Shown piece by piece: positions 52,410-62,987 of a stretch of 64,000 nt of DNA. Source of the stretch: Podospora pseudocomata (Eukaryota; Ascomycota; Sordariomycetes; Sordariales; Podosporaceae); the NCBI RefSeq assembly GCF_035222375.1, contig NC_085891.1, forward strand, positions 3,720,001-3,784,000, in the 5' to 3' direction. Position numbers and translations under genes: made by a program. A model generated the notes under the pieces. It worked only from the letters and a program-made list of their open reading frames with translations, was not told where the DNA came from and did not search any database. The first letter of the stretch is position 1, and every line of letters begins with the position of its first letter.

Positions 52410-52724
52410 TTAGAGAATAATGGCACCGGCCCCAACTATCACACCGGCAACGAGGAGTCCGCTACTCCTCACAATCATCTCGCTTGCCCCCGACTTTGAC
52501 TGGTCATCCTCGTCATCAGAATCGGAATCGTCGTCTCCAAAGACCTCATTGAAGCCAAAGGTCTTGTTCTTGCCGTTGATGTCGAAGCTGACACCGCCGC
52601 TGACGCTGGCTTGGAAGCCGGTATTGGTTGGGGTCGCCGTTACACCTTTGTCGGGGCTATCCTGGGCTGTGGTGAGGGTGGCAAAGAGGCCAAGGAGACT
52701 AACAAGAGAAAGGGTGTACTTCAT
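52410..52724 (-). CDS. Small secreted, probably GPI-anchored protein
   Basis: Intronless, 104 residues. Signal peptide at 1-20 (MKYTLSLVSLLGLFATLTTA). The mature part is Thr/Ser/Gly-rich with a very acidic block (DDDSDSDDEDDQ, about residues 64-75). The end is hydrophobic (SSGLLVAGVIVGAGAIIL) with small residues just before it (SGAS), as in a GPI-attachment signal. There are no cysteines. It is probably displayed on the cell surface. No family recognised. Confidence 0.78.
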   Translation of the reverse strand: MKYTLSLVSLLGLFATLTTAQDSPDKGVTATPTNTGFQASVSGGVSFDINGKNKTFGFNEVFGDDDSDSDDEDDQSKSGASEMIVRSSGLLVAGVIVGAGAIIL

Positions 52725-53550
52725 TTTGATAGGGCGATGGATAAGATCATAGGTTTGTGGTGATAGTTGTAAAGAGCTTTTGTGTTGAGTGATTGTTAAT
52801 TCCTACAATGAACCGAAAGGACCTTTGCAACCCACCGTCTTATATTTCATCGGTTTCCAAGTCAAAAGTGCTGCATTGATTCCAAGTTGCCCATGGCCTT
52901 GAATCTCGCCGCCCAAATGGTCTATTGTGTGACCAGAAACAACTCACCCACAATTTGTTTCCTTGGTCCAAACATGGGCGGCCGTCGATATTTTTGAACG
53001 GGGTATACTTTTCATCTCTTCACCACCGGGTTGACGCGTCCCCGGCCAAGGTCGATCAGCTACACACCAGCCAAGTTATGCATAACTGTATTAGTGAAAT
53101 GATTAGGACTGGTCAATAGATAGGGCTGGTGGTTGAGGGGTGGTTGCAGAATGTTGGGTTGGGCGCGATCCGGGCCGCCATCCGGTTTCAGGAGGCAGTT
53201 GGCCGGATGACTCCACCTTTGGCCGTTGCAGGACAAAATAACTGGCACGGAACAATACCTCAAGAGATAGTTCATGGGTCTTAAAAGATGACTGATAGAC
53301 TTAAAAGATTATTATGAGGCCTACTTTTTCATTTTTTTTTAAAATAGGTGTAAGTTGGTGTATGATGATTTAGCCAGTTCCTCCGTATATATAGACCTAG
53401 TGGTTTCCTGGATTATTGACCCTTGGCAATGATCCTACAGATGAGGCTACTCCCGTCCTGATTGGTTCTACTAACGATTGGCTGTGCGTGTCGTGCCCCG
53501 CACACGATCCGTCCTGCCCGTTGGCTTACCTGTGACACTGGAGGATTAAG
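52725..53550. other. Intergenic region with 21-base repeats
   Basis: No gene recognised. 21-base units occur at 53251-53313, and the LTR-type remnant follows. Confidence 0.5.
53251..53313 (-). repeat. 21-base minisatellite, locus 7 (three units, - strand)
   Basis: From 53313 downward, AATAATCTTTTAAGTC..., GTCATCTTTTAAGACC... and ACTATCTCTTGAGGTA... follow in exact 21-base steps. Confidence 0.72.
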
Positions 53551-53551
53551 G

Positions 53552-54064
53552 TCTATGTATACGGAGGAACTGGCTGGTGTAGATAGATAGTTCCGCAGTA
53601 TGTAATAGTTATAAGTTACAATCGTTGGTATTTAGACTTTTGTGATCGAGACTGCACGGGTAGCACATGTTGACAGGTTAATGACAGTAGTATTCAGCTA
53701 AGCTACGGTTTGGGCTCTATTCCGTCTGGTACGGGCAGGCTCTATTGTCAAGACGTAGCTCAAAGAGCTACAAACAGGTCTCGCGGCAGCGAGATGCAAA
53801 ATCTTTCTAGTCGCATTGGCCCGTGCTCTGCACGTGCCAAGCTCCATCAGTGGATCAATGACGGTCACGGTGCAACCGCCGTAACAGAGACAAGCTATTT
53901 GTTGTACACTGTTTAGCTGTACCGAACCAGGATTGTTCAGAAGTGCCTTTGACCAGTATCCCTTTCAGAGGTTCTGGATAGGGGTTCGTCACAACTGTTT
54001 AGCTGCACTGAACCAAGATTGTCTGAAAGCGCCTTCGACTAGTATCCTTTTCAGTGGCTTTGGA
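53552..54064. mobile_element. LTR-type retrotransposon remnant, related to the one near 28 kb
   Basis: Starts TGTGACACTGG near 53552 and ends GTTCGTCACA near 53992, so it looks like a solitary LTR of about 440 bases. Its last ~80 bases are followed by a second diverged copy of the same end (about 53993-54064). Blocks shared with 28070-28262 include GGAGGAACTGGCTGG and GTTCCGCAGTAT. No coding part is present and no target-site duplication was found. It is broken and probably old. Confidence 0.6.
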
Positions 54065-54193
54065 GGGGGGTAAGGTACCGAGTACTTGGCTACGACCAAT
54101 CGCTCCGCACTATTTAGATACCCGAAAATAGCGTTCCTGCCCTACCAAATTTGGCGGCTGAACAGCAAATTTCATACTTAATCTATAGTTTGG

Positions 54194-55716
54194 TTACAAA
54201 ATCCCCTGCTTTCTCTTCCATTTCTCCTCCCAACCAGGGTAAAATGGACTTTGTTCCAGCGTGCTCACATCCCAATCTCCCGGCACGACTCCCTCCTTGA
54301 CCTGCTCATCAGCCCACCCCTTCAAGGCTTCCAGTGCCACATTCTTGACGTTCCTATCTGACTTGTAGTCAATCAAATTCTCCTTCCCTTCGCTCAACAC
54401 CTTGTGAAGTAGCGCTGGCACAAACGGCTCGTCCCTCAGCTCCTCCAGCGGAGTGAATATAGCCTTGAAGTTGAACACCACCGCCCCGCTCACCGGCAAC
54501 CTCCTCAGCGTCTGGGCATCACACCTCAGCTTCAGCTCCTTGACCGTCAGCTCCGCCGGTCGATCCGCAAAAGCACTCCGACTCCACTTCTTTTCGTTCT
54601 CGCCTTGAAACGTTCCCACGCCAGGCGAGGAAAACATGGCTTGCCAGTCCTCGATGCTCCATGAGGCTCTCATCACTGGCTTATCTGTTGGTAATTTGGC
54701 AAACCACCGATCAAGGGAGAACTGCATCTTATCGGCGTCGGGCACATGGGTGTGAATCTTCTTCATTGGCTGGTCTTTGTGTTGGGCTATATGCCACCCT
54801 ACGCTGCTGCACACGCTAGCCGCGCGGAGGTAATATAGACCATCTTCCTCGTTGCGGAGCATGATGGCGTAGTCTTCGGGGATGTTCTGGAAGATGACTT
54901 TCAGTGGTGGGGTAGATGTCAAGTCGGTGACAGTCTCGAGAAGGAGATTATGGAAGAGTGTGTTGTCGTTGGAGAGGTGAAAGTGGCAAGGGTATCGGCG
55001 GCAGAGGAATTGGATGAGCATCTCCATCAGTTCACGGCAGGCGAGGTCGGCCCCGGGGCCGTGGAAGAAGATCCGGTCGGGGTGCTTAGCAAACAGCTGT
55101 TGCCGGGCGGCCATGGTGGGAAGGTAGTTCTGTTCCAACTCGATCCAAAAATCGGGGTTGTATTTCATGAGTGCTGTGCAGTAGAAACAGTGAGATTGGG
55201 GGGACAAGTCATGGAAATTCAGGCATGGAACTGACCCATGTTCTGTGTATAATTCCACCTGAACGGTCTAAACGGCCTGAAGATTGCCCTCTTGATGTCC
55301 CATGATGGCGAAACTGGGCTCGGGTGTGGCACTCCACTCAAGCTCGCATAGTCAGGAAAACGGCCGACCAAAGAGCGGACTTCTTGGGTTGAGAAGCCGG
55401 TTGGGGTGTAAAAGTTGTCAACAGAGAAATCAGGTTTCCTGGTAGTGGTCAAGGCTCGGTTCTGCAGGACTTGTGGTGAGATCTCGGCTTGATCAGCAAC
55501 GGAAAACTTTTCAAACTGGGAAAAGCTGCTGAGAATGTGTCGTCGCGAAGGAGGGAAGGTGAGTATGAACACGTGTGGCGGTGATGCCGTCGTCCTCTTT
55601 AAGGCATGTCTGACGGAGGCTACAAGCAGCACAATGCCAGCAACAGCCGCTCCGACGACAACAATCCAGACAGGAAGGTCCGTGGCTGACAAAGAAAGAA
55701 TAGTATTTGGCGCCAT
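54194..55716 (-). CDS. DUF3445 protein, membrane-anchored (haem-dependent oxidative N-demethylase-like)
   Basis: Exons 55716-55236 and 55173-54194. The 62-base intron (GTCAGT...CACAG) keeps the frame, giving 486 residues. An N-terminal membrane helix lies at about residues 15-35 (VWIVVVGAAVAGIVLLVASV). The DUF3445 domain follows: RPFRWNYTQNMALMKYNPDFWIELEQNY across the splice junction in shorter pieces (FRWNYTQNM, then ALMKYNPDFWIEL), then EDYAIMLRNEEDGLYYLRAASVC, GWHIAQHKDQPMKKIH (conserved His) and DRWFAKLP. Some bacterial relatives are haem-dependent oxidative N-demethylases. The fungal substrate is unknown. The start ATG at 55716 follows non-ATG codons. Confidence 0.88.
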
Positions 55717-58567
55717 TCTGGCCAACCTTTCCACGATGCTTGATGTTGCACGGCGTTACCAGCAAGGAGGTTCCAGACGGTTTTTGTAGCTTAGGTACGC
55801 CGTTTGTCCAACCTCCAGCCCCCGCATCCCGACCAACGTCAACATGAAGTGGTCGCCGTCGTTGACAGCCCGATGTTCCGATCCGATGCAGTTGCGCCTC
55901 ATGAGGGGCAGATACCGGCCACCAACGACAGGCCAGGGACTTGTCAACTGAGAAGGGCATAAAAGTCCGATGACCATGGTTTCCATTGGATGGAAGGTGG
56001 GTGCAGAAAGGTGCGGTATCACCAACCCCGCATCAAACCTTGATAAGGCGACCCAGCTTTCTTATCAACCCAAGCAACCTTATCAGCACTTCCAGCTTGG
56101 AAACGTCTCAGATCGGATCCCGAGTTATCATCGGTATGCGGGAATGATTCGGAATTTTCAGCATCTTCACTGATAGATGCAGTGATCAAAATCACATGAT
56201 AGGGGAACGCCTTGCTCAAGACAGTGATGTGAGCGGAATACTTTTCTGGGGATGAGGGCTATGATTAAAGAAAGAAGAATTACTTCTTGTTGGCACTGAT
56301 TACCTACCTGTTTCTTCACAGTGACTATTTATGACCGCTTACATTTGGACAATGCGCGACTGCGAATATCATGAACCCTGAAATCAATGCAAAGGTATAT
56401 AGCATATGTAGGTGATGTTGAGCAGTTGGGAGAGGAGGACATTTCTTCCAAAGTCATCGTCAAGAGACGAAAACAAAAGCCATCACTAACGGCGGAACCT
56501 CCTACCCCAACTTTAACCTTGGCCTTGTTTGATGAGGCTACCTAGGCATGTACACTCGTCTATTTCCTCCACTAAGACTGTCTCTTGTACAGTGATCAGT
56601 ACGTTCCCCTCTTCAAGGTTTCATCAACCGCAAGATACACATATGAGGTGGCTTTACGCCGTTATACGCCGACTGTGACGGTGTGTCACCATTCTCTCTT
56701 GGAATACCGTAGGAAGGTAATAGAGCTATTTGGTGCTTTCAAGGCCTATCAGCTGCCTTTCGAGTGGGTTTGAGCTAGTTATCCTCCGATACTGCAGTCT
56801 GTTATGTTTGAGAGATGCACAGTGCTTGATCGTTTCTGAGAAATGCCCAGGGACAGTCGTCATAATTTTGGCAGCCATAGAGTGCTTGCGTGTTCCGCGG
56901 GCCATTGCAAATTGTTACGGCTATGGGAATGCTTTGGGCGGTTCTATAAAGACTCTTGTAGATGAAAGATTGATGTGGAAGAAATGAAGCATCTGCCAAG
57001 TGTCTTGGAGCCGCGCCATTTGTTTACAGCGCGGCTGACGGATGGGATGGTACTGCAAACACGATCGACCGTTTCGGGTCAATTTGATGACGCGTCCTAT
57101 CGTATCTACGGAAATTTTTGCGGTTCATCTCTTTATCACACCTGTGGATGAACAATCAACGGTCTTCTGGTCATCGGGAAACGGGATGTGGCCGGCAAAG
57201 ACAGTGTAATCAATTCTTCAATACTGCCACCAACATGTCCCCTTAGTGATGCCAGCGTCTGGTAAGGATGGGGGAGTAACTCAGCTGGAGAAGGAATGCG
57301 CCGTGGTCGGCTTCTAGCAGAATAGGAAAACGGGCCTTGATTGTTTACTTCCCCTGAGAAAAGCCGATTGGTGGTTCTACCATTTCGCCAAGACATTTGG
57401 TTCCAGGAACTGATGACCCACGACTACCAACTCCGCCGGGACGAGGATTGTTCACTATGGAGCCGTCAAGCATTGCGTACGTCCGGCTCTGCGGGCGGCA
57501 TATAGCCCTCCTGTTGGAAGACTGTTGATCCAAGACGTGATGAGATGGGTAATATGGCAATGTTGCCATCCGACACTACTATATCATTAGGCGGTCTGTT
57601 TAGCCGCATGCGCTTATCCGCGAGCTACAGGAAACGGCACAATGTCTCCCCAGATTCCCAGGCTTCCCAGCGTCCTGGTCGAAGGCGTTCGAGCGTTGGA
57701 TGGCCCCCCTTTGATGTCACCAAGCGTCACAATGTTACCACTCCACATCGCGATCGTTCGGCAGTTAACGAACCGCTGTCACGCACACTACCTAGATATC
57801 CTCCGAGGCTAGTGAGAAGCGAGGGGGAGCATTCCGTTGTGGTGTGTGACAACTGCTTGTGTTGGATGGGGAAAGGTCGACTTTGTCGAGGGAAAAAGGT
57901 GTACACCTCTCTCATTTTCGAATCCGTGTGACACGACCCAGCAAACCTGCACAATCAACTTTGTTTTTAATTGTCGATCATTGCCTCAACCTACTCGCAC
58001 CAATCGGCTGAGAAACAGGCGTTTGTGCGTGTAATAATCGTCATATCACGATATTCTGATAATATCATAGACCTTTAACGCATCCAGCAATTGCCGCCTC
58101 TTGTCCCCTCTCGCTTAGGACAGCCTCTCCTCACTTGCCCTGGGATCAGCCGTTCTAGGAGCAGAGCCGATTGGGACATTTGCTATAGCACGTCATGTAT
58201 GCGTTCTAGAATCCCTGGGCGGACTACACATTGCCATGCCCGGAGTGGACTTTTTCCAGATTGACTTACGTCTATCACTGATGCTCATGATCGTGACAAG
58301 ACCTCGCGTGAACGCGGCCCCCCACATTCCCGAAGATGATGTACCGATCGAAGAGTATTGAGATGACCAAATCAGCAAGCAGTTCACATGATCGAAGGCG
58401 AAAAGGAAAGCTCCAGGAGGGGATTCAGGTATATAACAGCCACTCCTTTCCACTGCCAAACCTGAATTCCTCTTTCCTCATCACCCTCGGACAAGCCTCT
58501 CTGTCTTACCCTCTCAACAGTCAGACCAACCAAGCTTCAACGCTCCACCCCAGCAAGCAACTTCAAG
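55717..58567. other. Gene-poor region
   Basis: About 2.85 kb. Open frames up to 128 codons (57545-57931) show no recognised product. No repeat array, RNA gene or clear transposon is seen. Confidence 0.5.
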
Positions 58568-58987
58568 ATGCATCTTTCCAAGTTCTTGATCACGGCCATC
58601 TTTGCGGCTCCGTACGTTGCGGCCCTCGCCGTGCCCGTCCAGGACGCCTACAACGGCGACATCGAGGCCCGCTACGCCGAGCCTGAGGCACTCCCCATCG
58701 CCGCTGTCGATGTCGACGCCGCCGAGGTGACTGGCATTGACGTTGACGCCGACGCAACCGACAAAGGCAAGGGCAAGAAGGGCAAGAAGGGCAAGGGAAA
58801 GAAGGGTAAGGGCAAGGCTAAGGGCAAGGGCAAGGCTAAAGGCAAGGGAAAGGCCAAGGGAAAGGGAAAGGCGAAGGGAAAGGGAAAGGCGAAGGGAAAG
58901 GGTCCCGCTAAGCCTCCCGCCAAGGGGAAGGGAAAGGCCAAGGGCAAGGGCAAGGGCCCCAAGGAGGAGGGTGAGGCTGCCGAGTAA
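58568..58987 (+). CDS. Secreted protein with lysine-glycine repeat tail
   Basis: Intronless, 139 residues, start context AAGATGCAT. Signal peptide at 1-19 (MHLSKFLITAIFAAPYVAA). Residues 20-65 are acidic (DIEARYAEPEALP, DVDAAEVTGIDVDADATD), like a propeptide, and an R-Y site lies in it. Residues ~66-130 are almost entirely GKGK, GKAK and GKGPAK units, so this half is extremely basic, while the last residues are acidic (EEGEAAE). The repeat could bind polyanions such as wall polymers, DNA or heparin-like sugars, or be cut at Lys. Homologous repeat codons (AAG GGC, AAG GGA) point to growth by slippage. No known family. Confidence 0.82.
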   Translation: MHLSKFLITAIFAAPYVAALAVPVQDAYNGDIEARYAEPEALPIAAVDVDAAEVTGIDVDADATDKGKGKKGKKGKGKKGKGKAKGKGKAKGKGKAKGKGKAKGKGKAKGKGPAKPPAKGKGKAKGKGKGPKEEGEAAE

Positions 58988-59319
58988 ATAACTCGCACCC
59001 ACAACTTCGAGTGATCTTCTTTGACGAAGACATGACACACAGAGGATGGGGTGAATGACTGGCCAGTCAACGTGGTGGATGTCGATTGCTTATATTTACT
59101 TTCTACATTGCTTCCTGAAAGGCTAGTGAATGACGCGGACGACGGTCCGAACGCCATGATGTACATTTCCACGCTTTGCGAGCGTCAGACAATCAAGAAC
59201 TTCTGATGTTGCTGTGAAGTACGCAGTTTCAAGATGATGATGTGATTGTTGTATTACCCAAAACGCATGCAAATCGTGAAACGGCGTGAACACAGCCTTT
59301 ACTTGATAGATTCACTCCA
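58988..59319. other. Intergenic region between convergent genes
   Basis: About 330 bases; nothing recognised. Confidence 0.5.
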
Positions 59320-60944
59320 TCAGGGATCTGCTTCGTCATCATCCGTTTCAACTTCAACCCATTTCAAACCCTCACAGGGCCTCTGCCAAAGCTCAGAGTT
59401 GCCCAGCTCAGCCGGGTATGTCCCGGCTACACCAAGTATGCACTCATCAAGACCATGGATGGTCTTGAGATTGGGAAGCTTCTCTTCCTTTTGCGCCAGC
59501 AGTTCATCGACATGTGCATCAACTTGAGCAAACTTTCCCTTCTCGTAGCCATACAACTTCAAACTCTCCAGATTCGGCGGCAAAAGATCAACAAGTCGAT
59601 GCTTGAGAGTACGGATCGTGACTTTGTACTTGCATGTGTCATCGTAGCCAAGTATATTTCCAATTCTCTGTGTGACGTGTTAGTAAGCCTGTCATCCAAC
59701 ATCAACAGCAGAGCTCTGGGCATGATACATACAATGCTCAAGTCTGTCAGCTTGGTAAAGTCCTTCATGGAGCCAATCGACCCGCCTTCGTAGTCAAACG
59801 TGTCTGGCAAATCCACCGCATAGAGAGGCAGGTCTTCCTCCTTCTCCCCACTGAACGATCGATCCAAATCGAGATATTTTGCATCCGGCGGAGGAGTGCG
59901 ACCTCTTCCTCTTCCGGTGTCACTCTGACTACTTCCATATCTGCCATAATAGTACTCAGGGTATTCATCCTTCTGGTGCTCCAACAAGGCCGGGCGGTGC
60001 TTATCGTACTTCGAGGGATCATAGAGTCGAGCGTCCAAATCCAGAACCTGCAGGCTGTCCTTGTGCTGCAGAAGACACTTGCTCACGGTCTTGGGTTTCA
60101 CGTCGTATGTATACGCGCCATCGGTGTTCCAAAGCCCGGCATTGGAAAAGGAAAAGTGAGTGAGAGCCTGGGGGATGCGGATGATGCTGCTGAGAATGGC
60201 CCCGGAGATATCAGAGTGACCAATGGTAATTTTCGAAATCGTAGAAGACTTGGGCGGGAAGGACGTATTGTCGGGCTGATAGTCTGAGATAGCCTCGATT
60301 TTGACGGTAGAAACTGACGGCAGACGATGAAAGTAGCGAAAGAAGCTAAGGGATCTGACAGTGTCGTAGTTGCACCCATCACTAATGCCGTAATTAATGG
60401 CTTCCATATGGACAACTTCGAGTCTCTGAAGTGTGGGTTCGGTGATTTCCCCATAGTTGTTTTGGACGAGGTACTCGTCCAGCAAGGTGCCCAGTATGAA
60501 GGTCTCCGGGTTGAGGCGGAGCCGTTTGATGTTGGGACAAAGCGAAATAACGAGAATGGCCAGGGCCTCATGGTAGTGAGGAATATTCGGCCATCCCGAG
60601 TTCCAACGGATGCGCTTCGCTGGGGGCTCATCATCCTGGGTGTTGACCTCAGATTTCGCCTTGTCTTTCTTTCTCGGGACCCCTTCCAGGATTTTGGTTT
60701 TCATATCGTCTCTGACCCCAAGGCTCTCGATGTATTTGACCACCAGTTCATGGTCCCCATCATCCAGAGCAGGATCTGGCTCGCCGTTCATGAAGCGCCC
60801 AAATCTCTGGGGAGGGTCGACGATGAACTCTTCCACCAAAAGGGCTGCATCTGGATTCTTGAGACAATTGAGGACGAGTTTGGAGCATCGAGTCGCATCC
60901 TCGTTGCGCAGGAGGCATACTCGCTTGTAGGATGGCGATGACAT
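59320..60944 (-). CDS. LRR/F-box-like protein of unknown function
   Basis: Exons 60944-59733 and 59667-59320. The 65-base intron (GTATGT...CACAG, phase 0) leads to 519 residues. The protein starts MSSPSYKRVCLLRNED, then has repeated LRR-like strands (LCPNIKRLRLNPETF, LQRLEVVHMEAINYG, LPSVSTVKIEAI, ISKITIGHSDISG, LQVLDLDARLYD, FTKLTDLSI, LESLKLYGYEKG). This pattern is common in fungal proteins that pair an F-box-like N-terminus with irregular leucine-rich repeats. No canonical F-box is clear here. A low-complexity RGRGRTPPP patch interrupts the repeats. Probably a cytosolic scaffold or adaptor; partner unknown. Confidence 0.75.
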
Positions 60945-61233
60945 GGCTGTCGTATTCGTCTCGATGATGTGAAGAGAGAGAGAGAGAGTAGAAGCCCGAG
61001 TACCTAGGTACGGGGTTTCGTAGTAAGATTGGCCGGAGGTGTTTTATATCTCTTTGCAACAACATATTGCCAACCTCCTCCTGAACCTCAACACCAGGCA
61101 GCAACTGCTAGCTTGAGCCAACCCCACAGTGCTGCCTAGCAACAATGGGGGCGGGAACATTCAACAGATAGGTCACGTGATGGGAAACAGGGGTTTCAGG
61201 GGGAACATGCAGTTGTCCCATTGGATGCAGTCG
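60945..61233. other. Short intergenic region
   Basis: Contains a GA microsatellite near 60971-60988 and a TACCTAGGTA palindrome at 61001-61010. Confidence 0.6.
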
Positions 61234-62691
61234 TTAAAAAACATCACTGCTCCAAGTCCAGTTGTCCTGTAACCCTTTGCTGCCTATCGTGGCTCTTCCA
61301 GGATCGGACTTGGTTTTGTTCTCGTCTGGTTTTGGAGACTCCGGCAATGGATACATCCTTCCTTTGGCCCTATGCCCCTCTATTCCGGGGTCCGATATCA
61401 CGGGGAGTGGTTCTGGTACCGAAAAATGAACATTCGACCTACTTCTCCCTGCATCTGGGTTCGAAGCTGAGTCGGGCGACATTGGATCAGCCGCTGGCTC
61501 TTTTTTCTGTTCTCCTTTCTCCTTGGATCTTTGCGGCGACGTTGTCTGGCCTTCCACCTTGTTGCCCGCACATCCTCTTGAACAATTCCGGCAGCATTCG
61601 CATTTCCAACCCCTCTCAGGGGGTGCTGGCACAAGTCTCCACAGCCAATCCCACCACCTCTCCTCTCTTTTGAACTCCTCGGGCCTTGCATTCCACCTCC
61701 GTACTCTACGTTCCTCATCACCACCAATGGCGTAAACATTTCCTTGCGTCGCGTACCATATTGCTGCAATCATAATCTCCTCCACCACGTCCTCCTCCTC
61801 AGACGTCCTCGGGGCGTATACCAACGTCCATCCAACAGGCACTGGTAGTCGTTTTTCCATTACGCCATGAAACCAGAACCTGAATATCTTTGAGTCGTTT
61901 CCTCCCGCAAGAGGATGCCGCTGCCCCCAACCGGCCTGCAAAACAGTGCTAACATCCTCGGGATGAAGGTTGACATGCAGTGACCCATCAGCTGCGTGAA
62001 TATGCGCGATCTCTCCCCCCCATTCGTCTCTCGTGTTAACCGTCCCGGCCGTTCTATCACCGATGTCCCTGAATAGTCCACGAATCCCGGCTTCCAAGAA
62101 AGACATCTTGACCCTCAAATCTCGGGATGATCTGGCCTGGAGCTTTTTTACCATGTCATTCAGCTTGTAAAACGCGCTGGGTGGCCCTTTCTGGCTGAGC
62201 TGCCTTGCAGGTAGCCATCTACTCGTCTTTGGCCTATCTCCCTCTCTTTGCGGAAGACCAAACAGCCTGCCTCGATAGGGAAGCTCATCTTGCTTGACCT
62301 TTGGTGGTTCTAGCATGTTGTTCCATCCTGCCAAGAAGTTCCAGTAGACGAGCTGTAGCCAGCCCCCAAAGGTTGGCGGGACATCCTCCAAGGTTAGGGA
62401 CTCGTATTTGTGAAAGGAAGAATAACATGACCAAACAATGCCTGAAAAGACGTAGTACCGAAATAGCCACGAGGTTGTGAATATGGAGGTGAACCAGTAG
62501 GCCAAGACCATTCCAGCTGCGAATGTGCCGGGGGAAGGCTTAAGCCAAAGACCGACAAGAACTGGGACTGAGGCCAGTGAAAAGTCCCATATTACTTCCT
62601 CCCAGCTGGTGTAGTGTTGCGGGGCGAGTGTCGTGGTTGCGGCGGTGGTTATGCCAAGGACCCAGCTAGAGGGGTGGTTGAAGGTGTACAT
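61234..62691 (-). CDS. Luciferase-domain (DUF5519-type) membrane protein
   Basis: Single exon, 485 residues, ATG at 62691. The N-terminus has two or three hydrophobic segments (about residues 35-90, including ASVPVLVGLWL, TFAAGMVLAYWFTSIFTTSW and YYVFSGIVWSCY). The central domain carries GEIAHIHAADGSLHVNLHPEDVSTVL and AGWGQRHPLAG, then RFWFHGVMEKRLPVPVGWTLVYAPR. This is the pattern of the fungal luciferase-like domain (named after distant similarity to luciferases; no light reaction is implied). After a Cys-rich patch (CECCRNCSRGCAG), the last ~100 residues are Pro/Ser/Lys-rich and disordered. Function unknown. Confidence 0.75.
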   Translation of the reverse strand: MYTFNHPSSWVLGITTAATTTLAPQHYTSWEEVIWDFSLASVPVLVGLWLKPSPGTFAAGMVLAYWFTSIFTTSWLFRYYVFSGIVWSCYSSFHKYESLTLEDVPPTFGGWLQLVYWNFLAGWNNMLEPPKVKQDELPYRGRLFGLPQREGDRPKTSRWLPARQLSQKGPPSAFYKLNDMVKKLQARSSRDLRVKMSFLEAGIRGLFRDIGDRTAGTVNTRDEWGGEIAHIHAADGSLHVNLHPEDVSTVLQAGWGQRHPLAGGNDSKIFRFWFHGVMEKRLPVPVGWTLVYAPRTSEEEDVVEEIMIAAIWYATQGNVYAIGGDEERRVRRWNARPEEFKREERWWDWLWRLVPAPPERGWKCECCRNCSRGCAGNKVEGQTTSPQRSKEKGEQKKEPAADPMSPDSASNPDAGRSRSNVHFSVPEPLPVISDPGIEGHRAKGRMYPLPESPKPDENKTKSDPGRATIGSKGLQDNWTWSSDVF

Positions 62692-62987
62692 CTTGCGCCG
62701 TCATCTCCGCCGCCAATAACAGGAGAGGCGTGAAGCGTGTCTTCTGTGGCGAGTTGGATGCGATGTTGTGAAGCTCATCAAACAATTGCATGGGGTTTCA
62801 AGGTTCAAGCCATGTCTCATAAAGTCATTATGTTCTAGCCATGCGTCGTCTTTGTTGGCCCAGGTGACAGTTTCTTTGTTCTCATCTACCACTACACTTG
62901 CTTGGATTCAGCAAGAATCGATTCCCGCATACAGCTTGGCGCGAGATCCTTTGTTTCCACCAACGGGGATCTCCGCCATTTTCCATA
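62692..62987. other. Short intergenic region
   Basis: About 300 bases between the luciferase-domain gene start and the end of the DUF2855 gene; nothing recognised. Confidence 0.5.

Noticed and set aside
53552-53992. Target-site duplication around the LTR-type remnant
   Set aside because: The five bases on either side do not match (TTACC versus ACTGT), so no duplication is claimed.
58672-59172. 166-codon Pro/Leu/Phe-rich frame on the - strand opposite the Lys-Gly repeat gene
   Set aside because: Low-complexity reverse reading of the repeat; no signal peptide start and no family.
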